Source: Christensenella massiliensis
GTDB lineage: Bacteria > Bacillota > Clostridia > Christensenellales > Christensenellaceae
Length of the DNA stretch: 64,000 bases
Direction of reading: 5' to 3'
Assembly (NCBI GenBank): GCA_900155415.1
Contig: LT700187.1
Coordinates: 2,480,001 to 2,544,000, forward strand
Part shown: positions 16,843-25,271 of the stretch, piece by piece
How positions within the stretch are numbered: position 1 is the first letter of the stretch
How the letters are laid out: every line of letters begins with the position of its first letter
The notes under the pieces: generated by a model
Databases searched by the model: none
What the model saw: the letters and a program-made list of their open reading frames with translations, nothing else
What the model was told of the DNA's origin: nothing
Made by a program: the position numbers and the translations under genes

Positions 16843-18246
16843 TCAGAAGCGGAAATCCCGTTCTCCGTTCTCGATCTTGGCAAGATATTCTTTCGCCTTT
16901 TCCCGCACTGTGTCGTTCGGTATCTCCTCTAACTGCCGGGCAATGAGCTTGTTTGCCATTGATTTAAATTCATCGTCGCCATAGTCCACTGCATACTCTT
17001 TTAAGGTAAGAAGCGCATTCGGCTGACAAATATTGCTGATCTGTCCGGTTTTTGCGAGCCGCATAAACCGGTCTCCCGTCCTCCCCTGACGGTAGCAGGC
17101 CGTGCAGAAGCTGGGGATATATCCGTCTTTGATCAGCTCTTTCGTCATCTCGATCGGCGTCCGGTGATCCTCGATCTCAAACTGCGGCTGCTGCGTTTTG
17201 ATCGTATAGCCTCCCACTCCCGTAGCGCTCCCCGCGCTTACCTGAGAGATGCCAAGCTCGATCACGCTGTCGCGGTATGCGCCGCCCTCGCGCGTCGAAA
17301 GTATCATACCCGTATACGGAACCGTCATGCGCATGATCGCAACGATCTTTTTGTAGTCGTCATCCGATACGGCATGCTTATAATCTGTTTTCTTCACATC
17401 TCCTGCATCGCGGATACGCAGCATAGAAATAGTATGCGGTCCTACACCGAACACCGCTTCCAAATGCTCCGCATGCATGATCTGTCCTACAAGGTCAAAA
17501 TGCCAGTCATAGAGGCCATACAGCACACCGAGCCCTACATCGTCTATTCCTGCCTCCATCGCGCGGTCGTGCGCAGTAGTATGATACTCATAATTGCTTT
17601 TCGGCCCTTTGGGATGCTGCTGCTCATAGGTCGGCTTATGATAAGTCTCCTGAAACAGGATATAAGTTCCGATCCCTGCCTCTTTGAGCCGCTTATAGTT
17701 CTCCACTGTCGTCGCCGCAATATTGACGTTCACACGGCGTATCGCACCATTATCAAAATGGATGGAATAGATGGTCTTGATGCTTTCCAGTACATAGTCG
17801 AGCGGACAGTTTTTCGGATCTTCCCCCGTTTCAAGCGCCAAACGTTTATGGCCCATCTTCTCGAGCGCCTTGACCTCCTGTACGATCTCTTCCTGCGTGA
17901 GCTTTTTTCTCTCCATGCAGGAAGAATGATGATAGCCGCAGTAGCGGCATTCGTTGACGCAGTAATCCGAGAGATAAAGCGGAGCGAACATTACGATACG
18001 GTTTCCATAGATATGCTTCTTGATCTGCTTTGCCGCAGCGAACATTTGTCCGATCAGCTCCTTATCCTCTACATAGCTCAAAACTCCTGCTTCCTCATGT
18101 GTCAGTCCGCCAAAACCGCTTGCTTTGTGGATAATGCGTTCCACCTCTTTTTTATCCTTTGCCCGTTCCTTTGCTGCTGCGAGCGCCCGCTCGATCTCAG
18201 CATTATCCATAAATTCAGCGGCTGTTTTTCCCATTACGTTATACAT
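16843..18246 (-). CDS. hydG: [FeFe]-hydrogenase maturase HydG (tyrosine lyase)
   Basis: A 467-residue radical-SAM enzyme. The N-terminal barrel has the CxxxCxxC motif CVNECRYC; the C-terminal extension has CTAC followed by a third cysteine 22 residues later (SNIC), which holds the auxiliary cluster that distinguishes HydG from ThiH. It cleaves tyrosine to give the CO and CN ligands of the H-cluster. AGGGGG precedes the ATG at 18246, 9 bases after hydE. Confidence 0.96.
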   Translation of the reverse strand: MYNVMGKTAAEFMDNAEIERALAAAKERAKDKKEVERIIHKASGFGGLTHEEAGVLSYVEDKELIGQMFAAAKQIKKHIYGNRIVMFAPLYLSDYCVNECRYCGYHHSSCMERKKLTQEEIVQEVKALEKMGHKRLALETGEDPKNCPLDYVLESIKTIYSIHFDNGAIRRVNVNIAATTVENYKRLKEAGIGTYILFQETYHKPTYEQQHPKGPKSNYEYHTTAHDRAMEAGIDDVGLGVLYGLYDWHFDLVGQIMHAEHLEAVFGVGPHTISMLRIRDAGDVKKTDYKHAVSDDDYKKIVAIMRMTVPYTGMILSTREGGAYRDSVIELGISQVSAGSATGVGGYTIKTQQPQFEIEDHRTPIEMTKELIKDGYIPSFCTACYRQGRTGDRFMRLAKTGQISNICQPNALLTLKEYAVDYGDDEFKSMANKLIARQLEEIPNDTVREKAKEYLAKIENGERDFRF

Positions 18247-18255
18247 ACTTTCCCC

Positions 18256-19251
18256 CTATTCTGCGGATAATCCAAGCTCCGCAAGTCCTTTCCTCAGTGT
18301 TTCATATTGTTCTTCAAGCGGCACCTCCCGCGCATCTCTGCCCGGATAAATGTCGTAAAGCTCCCGGTATGCAAAAGGCGTCGCCTTTTGCATGATTACG
18401 TCCGCGCCACAAAACAAAGCATTTTTCATGCCTCCCTTGACGTTTAAGGCCGTTGTGGAAGGCAAATGACAAGCCGGTAATAAAAGCCGCGCGAGCGCCA
18501 GCACCTTCAGCGTCTTATGGGGGTCTCCGTCCCGCGCCCCGGCGAGCTCCGTATCCGGATGAACGATGAATGGACCGATCCCCGCCATTTGGACTTTCTC
18601 GCGCACGAGTGTCAGCAAATCATCCGCAAGCGTCTCGTCTGTTTGTCCGGGCAGACCCACCATAAATCCGCCGCCCAGCTCAAATCCGAGCCCCCGAAGT
18701 CTCCGCTGTGCGTCAAGCCGGGTTTCAAGCGGAACCCCATGCAGCGCCTCATAAAGTACAGCGTTTGCCGTTTCATGCTTCAGCAAAAAACGATCTGCGC
18801 CTGCCTCCCGCATCATCCGGTATTCCTCCAAGGTGCGTTCGCCAATCGATAACGTGACTGCGCAATTTGCCTGCTTCTTGATACGCCGCACAATATCCGC
18901 AAGCATATCCGCAGTATAGAAGCGGTCCTCCCCGCTTTGCAGGATCACAGTACGATAAGTTTGGGCTGCATGAACAGCGGCATCCACCAAATCATCCGGC
19001 AGCATACGGTAACGCTTTATGCGCGTCATCCGTGCATTGATGCCGCAGTAAGCGCAGGTACATCGACAGTGATTGGAGAACTCTATAATTCCACGAATAA
19101 ATACTTTGTTCCCAAACTCTCTCGTTTTTACACAGTCGGCCACATGAAACAACTCTTCGTTAACAGTCTCGTCTTTCAGTAGTGCAACGAGAGTCTCCCG
19201 GTCCGGCTCCCGTAAATCAAGCGTATGATCTCCCAGTACATAAATCGCCAT
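18256..19251 (-). CDS. hydE: [FeFe]-hydrogenase maturase HydE
   Basis: A 331-residue radical-SAM protein of BioB/HydE type with GIIEFSNHCRCTCAYCG (cluster cysteines CxxxCxxC), LQSGED and the GLPGQT segment. HydE acts in building the dithiomethylamine bridge and Fe(I) precursor of the H-cluster. It is the first gene of hydE-hydG-hydF; the order and near-zero spacing indicate one transcript. The closest hydrogenase gene is at about 51 kb in this window. Confidence 0.94.
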   Translation of the reverse strand: MAIYVLGDHTLDLREPDRETLVALLKDETVNEELFHVADCVKTREFGNKVFIRGIIEFSNHCRCTCAYCGINARMTRIKRYRMLPDDLVDAAVHAAQTYRTVILQSGEDRFYTADMLADIVRRIKKQANCAVTLSIGERTLEEYRMMREAGADRFLLKHETANAVLYEALHGVPLETRLDAQRRLRGLGFELGGGFMVGLPGQTDETLADDLLTLVREKVQMAGIGPFIVHPDTELAGARDGDPHKTLKVLALARLLLPACHLPSTTALNVKGGMKNALFCGADVIMQKATPFAYRELYDIYPGRDAREVPLEEQYETLRKGLAELGLSAE

Positions 19252-19280
19252 ACTCTCTCCTGTTCTCTGCTAATCAAAAT

Positions 19281-19310
19281 AAGCTGTCTTCCCAAACGAA
19301 AAGACAGCTT
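19281..19310 (-). terminator. Hairpin downstream of hexokinase, 30 bases before hydE
   Basis: AAGCTGTCTT and AAGACAGCTT form a 10-bp stem with a 10-base loop; in the minus-strand transcript it is followed by ATTTTGATT. It can end the hexokinase message. It leaves only about 30 bases before the hydE ATG, so it may instead sit within a hydE leader. Confidence 0.65.
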
Positions 19311-19433
19311 ATAAAATATCGCTATTTTAAACGCCGTCCTCTCACTCAGATCTCTCCTTGTGGTCAGAAGCAAAATTCGATCTCTACTATTTATAAACAA
19401 CTAAAAGCAAAAATATACACTTTTATTTTTTCG

Positions 19434-20690
19434 TCACCGTGACAGCCCCGCTATTGCACACCCCTTCAGCACCGCCAACTCAACGCTGATCACGTCTGCC
19501 TTGATCCCAATAGAATCCAGATAGGTAAGCAACACGGTGAGCGCTTCTTTTTTCAGGCCATACATTTTTTCATAGGTCGTTCCTTCGATCGTCATGCACA
19601 CACGGTCGTTTTCTTTCGCGGCTTTTACTGCCACTGCAGCCATCTGCAGGGCAAGGAGCCTGCCCGCCCGAATCACGATATTGAGCAGGATCTCCCTTGC
19701 GGCTGCCATGTCATCCTCTGCTTGAAAATAGTCTCCTAAAACGCCTGCGCCGTCCGTCAGAAAGTCATTGACGTCGATGGTATCGATCGTCTTATCCGGC
19801 GCGAAGCCGTTTTGAAATACGCCTTCACGCGCCGCTGTCCGCAGCGTATGATCGCATAGGCCGCCAAGATAGCCGCCGCTTGTCATTTTCTCAAATACGC
19901 CGATGCCCGGATTCTGCATGCTGTTGTCATAGGCAATATCGATATCGCTGCGCGGAACCTTATCGTAGCTTCCCGCTTCGGTGTTGATCACCATAACTCC
20001 GTCGCCGCCCATACCAAGCTTGGGTATATTTCTCACATATTCGATATAACAGCTATTGCTTCCTGTTCCGAGGATCGTTCCCGTAAAGGAACCGTATCCG
20101 TCGTTCAGCCGTTCGGCTTTTCCTGCGAGCGCAGTCGCCACGGAATCGTTTATAACGATAATATTGCATCCCGGCGCTCCCTTTTTAGCAAGAGACGCGC
20201 AGACCTCTTTCCCGAGCTGCTTTCCTCCCGCATTCCTGACTTTGACCTCTTTTGTGATTTCTATGATCTCGCAGTCGATATTGGGCAGAATTTTTGCACG
20301 GTATGCAAACGAGATCACGATATCCTTCGTGATTCCGGTAAACGGCAAAATATAATCCGCAAGAATATCAAAAAACTCCTGCGCCTCCAGTTCCCGTTCA
20401 ACGCCCGGCATCAGATAGCGGCTGACCTTTTCCGTATGAAAAGTTCCATCCTCCGAAAATTTTGCTGCGGCTATGCGCAGATTCGTTCCGCCCGCATCGA
20501 CACAAATGACGCTTTTTTCTCTTTGTACTTCGCTTTTCAGCGTAATATAGGAGGGAACCATTAAAAGCGAGCTTTTCGCACCGCATAATCCCTTTTTCAT
20601 TTCATCGATATAGGTGTCCATTTCCGCTTTCACATCGATAGACGTGTATTCCATTTTATGTTTCCGAATAAATTCTTGTGCTGTCAGCAT
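19434..20690 (-). CDS. Hexokinase of the eukaryotic hexokinase family
   Basis: A 418-residue protein with the ASKHA fold and hexokinase-family (not ROK or Glk) motifs: phosphate-1 loop CVDAGGTNLRIAAAKF near residue 65, catalytic-loop VINDSVATALAG with its Asp, and GTILGTGSNSCYIE. The block INTEAGSYDK and the later NPGIGVFEKMTSGGYLGGL match the glucose-binding and small-domain parts of yeast and animal hexokinases. It would phosphorylate glucose or a related hexose with ATP. It is transcribed alone, divergently from the glycerol-1-phosphate dehydrogenase gene. A few bacteria carry this type; the sugar preference cannot be read from the sequence. Confidence 0.85.
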   Translation of the reverse strand: MLTAQEFIRKHKMEYTSIDVKAEMDTYIDEMKKGLCGAKSSLLMVPSYITLKSEVQREKSVICVDAGGTNLRIAAAKFSEDGTFHTEKVSRYLMPGVERELEAQEFFDILADYILPFTGITKDIVISFAYRAKILPNIDCEIIEITKEVKVRNAGGKQLGKEVCASLAKKGAPGCNIIVINDSVATALAGKAERLNDGYGSFTGTILGTGSNSCYIEYVRNIPKLGMGGDGVMVINTEAGSYDKVPRSDIDIAYDNSMQNPGIGVFEKMTSGGYLGGLCDHTLRTAAREGVFQNGFAPDKTIDTIDVNDFLTDGAGVLGDYFQAEDDMAAAREILLNIVIRAGRLLALQMAAVAVKAAKENDRVCMTIEGTTYEKMYGLKKEALTVLLTYLDSIGIKADVISVELAVLKGCAIAGLSR

Positions 20691-20840
20691 GAAATTCCCC
20701 TTTGCTACCGTTATATAGATCCTCTTACCTATTATACCGGAAAATCCCTTTTTTGCAATGCCGTTTGACGAATGATTCTTCCTGCCGTAAAATAAAATAA
20801 AGAATATTTTCGTTTTATATATTCAGGAGGATACGATTTT

Positions 20841-22133
20841 ATGTTCGAAGACATTTTAGACGTTGCAGCCTGCGCCTGCGGAAAGAACCATACGCTCCAA
20901 ACGCGCGAATATATCGTAGAAAAAGATGCGCTGCACAAGCTTCCCGCGCTGCTCGAAAAATCGTTCCCGGGCCTCAGCCCCCTTGCGGTGTTCGACCATA
21001 ATACCTATAAAGCGGCATGGTCTAAGCTGAGCGCTTCGCTCCCCGGGGTTCCGGCGCTTATTTTGGACGGCGAGGAGATCCATCCGGATGAAGAGCAGCT
21101 CGGCCGCGTCACAAAGGAACTGCAAGAGGGAAAGTACGGCATTCTCCTCGCGGTCGGCTCCGGCGTGATTTGCGATATCGTCCGGTATGTCGCTTTTAAG
21201 CAGGACGTTCCGTTTATTGCGGTGCCTACCGCGGCCAGCGTGGACGGATTTGTATCTGATTCCGCTGCGCTTACACTGAACGGCGCTAAGATCACGCTTC
21301 CTGCCAAAGCGCCTAATGCGGTAGTCGCCGATCTTGCAATCATTGCCGCTGCTCCGAAAAAAATGACTGCCTCCGGCGTAGGAGATATGCTCAGTAAATA
21401 TATCAGTATCGCAGATTGGAAAATCGGCCATCTGATCACCGGAGAGTATTTTTGTCCTTTTGTTTCTGATCTCACACTTGAGGCAGTGGATATGATCGTC
21501 CAGAATATCGAAAAGATCAACGCAGGCGATATCGAAAGCTTCGGCATTCTGATGAAGGGACTCCTGCTTTCAGGCGTTGCTATGCAGATGGTCGGGATCA
21601 CACGCCCTGCGTCCAGCTTCGAACATCATGTCTCGCACTATCTCGAGATCGTTCCGGTTCCGGGAGTAGACCACAGTGCGCTTCACGGTGAAAAGGTAGG
21701 GATCGCGACGATTCAGGCTGCAAAATATTATCCCGTTTTTGCCCGTCGTCTAAAACGTATTTACGAGGAAAATATTCCAAACCGTTTCGATATCGAACGG
21801 GTCAAGGCCTATTATGCTCCTTATTCCGACGGGATCGTCGCTGCCGTTGAGAAGGAAAACACTCCTACGGTCACTTCCCGTCTTGATCCTGCTCTGCTCA
21901 GGCAAAACTATGCGGAGGTGATCAAAATCGCCGATGCGGTCCCCAGCCCGGAAAAGCTGACGGAGGTACTTAATACAGTCGGCGGCTATACGACTTTCCG
22001 CGATATCAATATGACGGACGAACAATTCAAGGAAACCATGAAAATCTGCTGTTATATCCGGAACCGCTTTACGATGCTGCGGCTTATGTGTGATTTCGAA
22101 CTGTTCGATTTCGACCGCGAGCTCGAGGTCTGA
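20841..22133 (+). CDS. egsA: sn-glycerol-1-phosphate dehydrogenase (EgsA/AraM family)
   Basis: A 430-residue member of the iron/zinc-dependent dehydroquinate synthase/G1PDH superfamily. NAD-binding AVGSGVICDIVRY and the PTAASVDGFVS block are typical of AraM/EgsA; metal ligands are probably Asp in the GVGDMLSK region and the histidines in FEHHVSH and ALHGEKVG. The enzyme reduces DHAP to sn-glycerol-1-phosphate, the stereoisomer used in archaeal lipids. In Bacillus AraM feeds heptaprenylglyceryl phosphate synthesis with PcrB; no pcrB homologue is visible here. AGGAGG precedes the ATG, and a strong terminator follows. Confidence 0.88.
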   Translation: MFEDILDVAACACGKNHTLQTREYIVEKDALHKLPALLEKSFPGLSPLAVFDHNTYKAAWSKLSASLPGVPALILDGEEIHPDEEQLGRVTKELQEGKYGILLAVGSGVICDIVRYVAFKQDVPFIAVPTAASVDGFVSDSAALTLNGAKITLPAKAPNAVVADLAIIAAAPKKMTASGVGDMLSKYISIADWKIGHLITGEYFCPFVSDLTLEAVDMIVQNIEKINAGDIESFGILMKGLLLSGVAMQMVGITRPASSFEHHVSHYLEIVPVPGVDHSALHGEKVGIATIQAAKYYPVFARRLKRIYEENIPNRFDIERVKAYYAPYSDGIVAAVEKENTPTVTSRLDPALLRQNYAEVIKIADAVPSPEKLTEVLNTVGGYTTFRDINMTDEQFKETMKICCYIRNRFTMLRLMCDFELFDFDRELEV

Positions 22134-22140
22134 GCCTATA

Positions 22141-22172
22141 AAAAAAGAGCAGTATCAGGTCTGCTCTTTTTT
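22141..22172 (+). terminator. Terminator after egsA
   Basis: AAAAAAGAGCAG pairs perfectly with CTGCTCTTTTTT across an 8-base loop. Confidence 0.9.
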
Positions 22173-22192
22173 GTTTTCCTCCGTCTGAAATA

Positions 22193-22221
22193 TTGTATGG
22201 AGGCGCCCGCTCTGTTATAAT
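22193..22221 (+). promoter_or_regulatory. Promoter of the CofE-like gene
   Basis: TTGTAT (22193-22198) and TATAAT (22216-22221) are 17 bases apart, placing the transcript start about 45 bases before the chosen ATG. Confidence 0.7.
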
Positions 22222-22275
22222 AGACAGGCATTTTGATGTCACAGCATGAATAAATCTATTTCGAGGTATAAATTT

Positions 22276-23472
22276 ATGTCTAGATGTGTTGGAACAGTTT
22301 CACGTGGGATCAGGACTCCTATCATACGCGAGGGCGACGACCTTGCCTCTATCGTTGTTTCGAGCGTGCTTGAGGCTTCGAAAGAAGACGGCTTTACTTT
22401 GAATGACCGCGATGTGATCGCCGTTACGGAAGCAGTCGTAGCCCGTGCACAGGGTAATTACGCTTCTGTCGACGATATCGCGGGCGATATCCGTTCTAAA
22501 TTCGGAGACGATACGGTCGGCGTTATTTTCCCTATATTATCCCGCAATCGTTTTGCGGTCTGCCTGCGCGGGATCGCCCGCGGAGCGAAAAAGATCGTCC
22601 TCATGCTCTCCTATCCGTCCGACGAGGTAGGCAATCATTTGGTATCTTTAGATCAGGTGGAGGAAAGAGGCGTCAATCCGTGGAGCGACGTGCTCACGCT
22701 TGAGCGCTACCGTGAGCTTTTCGGTGTGAATCTCCATCCTTTCACAGGGGTAGATTATGTGGAATATTACGAGGGGCTTATCCATGAGGAAGGCGCTGAT
22801 GTAGAAATTATTTTTGCAAACGACCCATGCGCGATCCTGCCCTATACCGATCATATATTATGCTGCGATATCCATACGCGCGAACGCTCTAAGCGCAAAC
22901 TCATTGATGCAGGTGCAAAGACCGTTTATACGCTTGACGATATCATGTCCCGCCCTATCAACGGAAGCGGTTTTAATGCCGAATATGGCATTTTGGGCTC
23001 CAACAAGTCCACAGAGGACAAGGTGAAGCTTTTTCCTCAGCCGCAGGCCTGCGAAGAATTTGTGGCGGCAGTGCAGCGCATGATCTTGGAAAAGACCGGC
23101 AAAACGGTAGAGGCTATGGTCTACGGTGACGGCGCTTTTAAAGATCCTGTCGGCAAAATCTGGGAGCTTGCCGATCCGGTCGTGTCTCCCGCGCATACCG
23201 CCGGGCTCATAGGTACGCCCAACGAGCTAAAGCTGAAATATCTCGCAGATAATCAATTTGCCGAACTGGAGGGTGAAGAGCTTCAGGCCGCGATTCGCCA
23301 GTCTATCAAAGCAAAGGACGGAGACCTCAAGGGCTCCATGGCATCGCAGGGCACGACGCCCCGCCGTCTGACCGACCTGATCGGTTCACTGTGCGATCTG
23401 ACTTCCGGAAGCGGTGATAAGGGAACTCCCGTTGTTCTCGTGCAGGGATACTTTGATAATTATGCAGATTGA
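22276..23472 (+). CDS. CofE-like gamma-glutamyl ligase (F420-0:glutamate ligase family)
   Basis: A 398-residue protein with CofE features: an N-terminal RGIRTPIIREGDDL, then DRDVIAVTEAVVARAQGN and later DPxGKxWELADPxVSPAHTAGLIG blocks containing the acidic GDGAFKDP motif. CofE adds glutamate to F420-0. The protein is much longer than stand-alone CofE (about 250 residues), matching a clostridial subgroup of unknown substrate. The start at 22276 has CGAGGT upstream; an ATG 10 codons earlier has none. It is a single-gene unit with its own promoter and terminator. No other F420 biosynthesis gene is seen, so the true substrate is open. Confidence 0.75.
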   Translation: MSRCVGTVSRGIRTPIIREGDDLASIVVSSVLEASKEDGFTLNDRDVIAVTEAVVARAQGNYASVDDIAGDIRSKFGDDTVGVIFPILSRNRFAVCLRGIARGAKKIVLMLSYPSDEVGNHLVSLDQVEERGVNPWSDVLTLERYRELFGVNLHPFTGVDYVEYYEGLIHEEGADVEIIFANDPCAILPYTDHILCCDIHTRERSKRKLIDAGAKTVYTLDDIMSRPINGSGFNAEYGILGSNKSTEDKVKLFPQPQACEEFVAAVQRMILEKTGKTVEAMVYGDGAFKDPVGKIWELADPVVSPAHTAGLIGTPNELKLKYLADNQFAELEGEELQAAIRQSIKAKDGDLKGSMASQGTTPRRLTDLIGSLCDLTSGSGDKGTPVVLVQGYFDNYAD

Positions 23473-23485
23473 TATAAGAGCCGAT

Positions 23486-23518
23486 AAAAGCCGCTGCTGA
23501 AGCAGCGGCTTTTATTTT
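23486..23518 (+). terminator. Terminator after CofE-like gene
   Basis: AAAAGCCGCTGC pairs perfectly with GCAGCGGCTTTT over a four-base loop, followed by ATTTT. Confidence 0.92.
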
Positions 23519-23561
23519 AGAATATTCCCCCACATTTTGCAGCATTCCGTCAAGTTATCCC

Positions 23562-23590
23562 TTTACTAATTTACCACGATGAATTATAAT
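23562..23590 (+). promoter_or_regulatory. Promoter of the amino-acid ABC operon
   Basis: TTTACT (23562-23567) and TATAAT (23585-23590) with a 17-base spacer, 41 bases before the binding-protein ATG. Confidence 0.6.
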
Positions 23591-23631
23591 AACATGGTGA
23601 CCAAAAATTATGACACAAGGAGAATGAAGAA

Positions 23632-24498
23632 ATGAAAAAATTTTTATTGCTTGCTCTCGCCGTTGTATTTGCAGCGGCGCTGTTCGTTGGCTGCGCGCCT
23701 GCCGGAGAAGAAACGTCTTCCGCTCCGTCTGAAAGCGCCTCCGCACAAACGGATACCGATTCGCAGTCTTCTGCGGAGGACGATTCCCTGCAGAAAATCA
23801 TGGATAAGGGTGAATTTATCATGGGGATGGACGTCAGTTTCCCGCCCATGGGTTTTAAGGATGAAGAGGGCAATCTGACTGGATTTGACGTGGAACTGGC
23901 GCAGGCCGTTGCCGAGCACATGGGCGTCAAGGTGAACCTTCAGGCCATCGACTGGAACGCCAAGGAAATGGAGCTTAATACCGGAACGATAGACGTGATC
24001 TGGAATGGGTATACCATCACGCCGGAGCGTCAGGAACAGGTCCTGATGAGCGAGCCCTATATGGAAAATGCGCAGGTCATCGTTGTCCGTGCGGATTCAG
24101 ATATCAATTCCCTTGCGGATGTTGCCGGGAAAACACTCGGTGTACAGGATGGCTCTTCTGCTGAAGAAGCAGTAAATGCCGATGAAGAATTTGCTTCTTC
24201 GATCGGGAAAACGGTCAAGTTCGATAATAATGTAATGGCACTGATGGACCTTGCCAACGGTCAGGTGGACGCTGTTGCAGTCGACTCTGTCGTTGCAGAT
24301 TATTATTCCGCACAGACACCGGATACATACAAGATCCTTGATGAGACGCTGGCTCCCGAGGAGTATGGCATTGGTTTCCGCAAAGGAGACGAAGCTTTTA
24401 TGAATGCCGTTATGGATGCTCTTAAGGAAATGAAAGAGGATGGAACCGCCGCTGAGATCAGCAACAAATGGTTCGGCCGCGACGTGACCACTTTCTAA
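23632..24498 (+). CDS. Polar amino-acid ABC transporter substrate-binding lipoprotein
   Basis: A 288-residue family 3 solute-binding protein. The signal peptide ends in a lipobox (ALFVGCAPA); a Ser/Glu-rich linker follows. The mature part starts with a helix ending in GEFIMGMDVSFPPMGF and contains GFDVELAQAVAEHMG, the ligand contact MSEPYMENAQVIVVR and GKTLGVQDGSSAEE. It delivers an amino acid (cystine-, glutamine- or basic-type cannot be told apart) to the permease encoded next. A hairpin separates it from the permease gene. Confidence 0.92.
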   Translation: MKKFLLLALAVVFAAALFVGCAPAGEETSSAPSESASAQTDTDSQSSAEDDSLQKIMDKGEFIMGMDVSFPPMGFKDEEGNLTGFDVELAQAVAEHMGVKVNLQAIDWNAKEMELNTGTIDVIWNGYTITPERQEQVLMSEPYMENAQVIVVRADSDINSLADVAGKTLGVQDGSSAEEAVNADEEFASSIGKTVKFDNNVMALMDLANGQVDAVAVDSVVADYYSAQTPDTYKILDETLAPEEYGIGFRKGDEAFMNAVMDALKEMKEDGTAAEISNKWFGRDVTTF

Positions 24499-24518
24499 AC
24501 CTCTCCATTGAAAATATG

Positions 24519-24554
24519 AAAATCGGGCAGTATAATAATACTGTCCGATTTTTT
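24519..24554 (+). terminator. Terminator-like hairpin between binding protein and permease
   Basis: AAAATCGG(G)CAGTAT pairs with ATACTG(T)CCGATTTT around a short AATA loop and is followed by a T-run. As the permease and ATPase follow without a visible new promoter, it probably lowers their expression relative to the binding protein. Confidence 0.75.
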
Positions 24555-24587
24555 CACGAAATAGATCGAATTGAGGAGTATGTTTGA

Positions 24588-25259
24588 ATGGAAAGCTTTT
24601 TTCGTTTTTTTCCCGAGCTTGTAAACGGCCTTGGTTTAACGCTCTCGCTTTTTGTACTGACGCTTGTTTGCTCTATTCCGCTCGGCTTCCTGTGCTCACA
24701 GGCCGGTCTTTCCAAAAATAAAGTTGGGCGCGGGGTCTATCTTGCCTACGTAACGATCATGCGTGGCACGCCGCTTATTTTGCAGGTATGCTTCCTATAT
24801 TTCGGCATCAATCTCCTGCTGACCACCTTGGGCGTTCCTGCCGATGTTTTTCGTCTCGACCGTTTTGTCGGCGCATTTATTGCCTTTGTGCTCAACTATA
24901 CCGCTTATTTCAGCGAAATCTTCCGCGGCGGGATCCAGTCCATCAACCGCGGGCAGTATGAAGCCGCATCCGTTCTCGGGCTGTCCAAGAGCCTCACTAT
25001 GCGCAAAATCGTGATCCCTCAGGTGTTCAAGATCGTAATGCCCTCCATCGGGAATGAAGTGATCAATCTTGTAAAAGATACCGCCCTTGTCAGTCTGATT
25101 GCGATCGAGGATCTTATGATGCTTGCATGGTCGGCTACGAACCGTGAGGCTTCCGTTATGCCGCTTATTGTTGCAATGGTGTTCTATCTGGCCATCAATG
25201 CTGTTGTAACACTCGTATTGCGCAAAATCGAAAAACGTATGAGCTATTATAGGATTTAA
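24588..25259 (+). CDS. Polar amino-acid ABC transporter permease
   Basis: A 223-residue HisM/GlnP-type permease. It has the N-terminal GLGLTLSLFVLTLVCSIPLG segment (first helix), the TIMRGTPLILQVCFLYFG block diagnostic of this family, and the EAA loop GQYEAASVLGLSKSLTMRKIVIPQ. About five membrane helices are predicted. It forms a homodimer channel served by the ATPase 12 bases downstream. Confidence 0.94.
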   Translation: MESFFRFFPELVNGLGLTLSLFVLTLVCSIPLGFLCSQAGLSKNKVGRGVYLAYVTIMRGTPLILQVCFLYFGINLLLTTLGVPADVFRLDRFVGAFIAFVLNYTAYFSEIFRGGIQSINRGQYEAASVLGLSKSLTMRKIVIPQVFKIVMPSIGNEVINLVKDTALVSLIAIEDLMMLAWSATNREASVMPLIVAMVFYLAINAVVTLVLRKIEKRMSYYRI

Positions 25260-25271
25260 GGTGGGCAAATC

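Noticed and set aside
17164-18270. Long plus-strand frame (about 368 codons) opposite hydG
   Set aside because: hydG is certain from its cluster cysteines; the opposite frame is a codon-bias artefact with no family motif.
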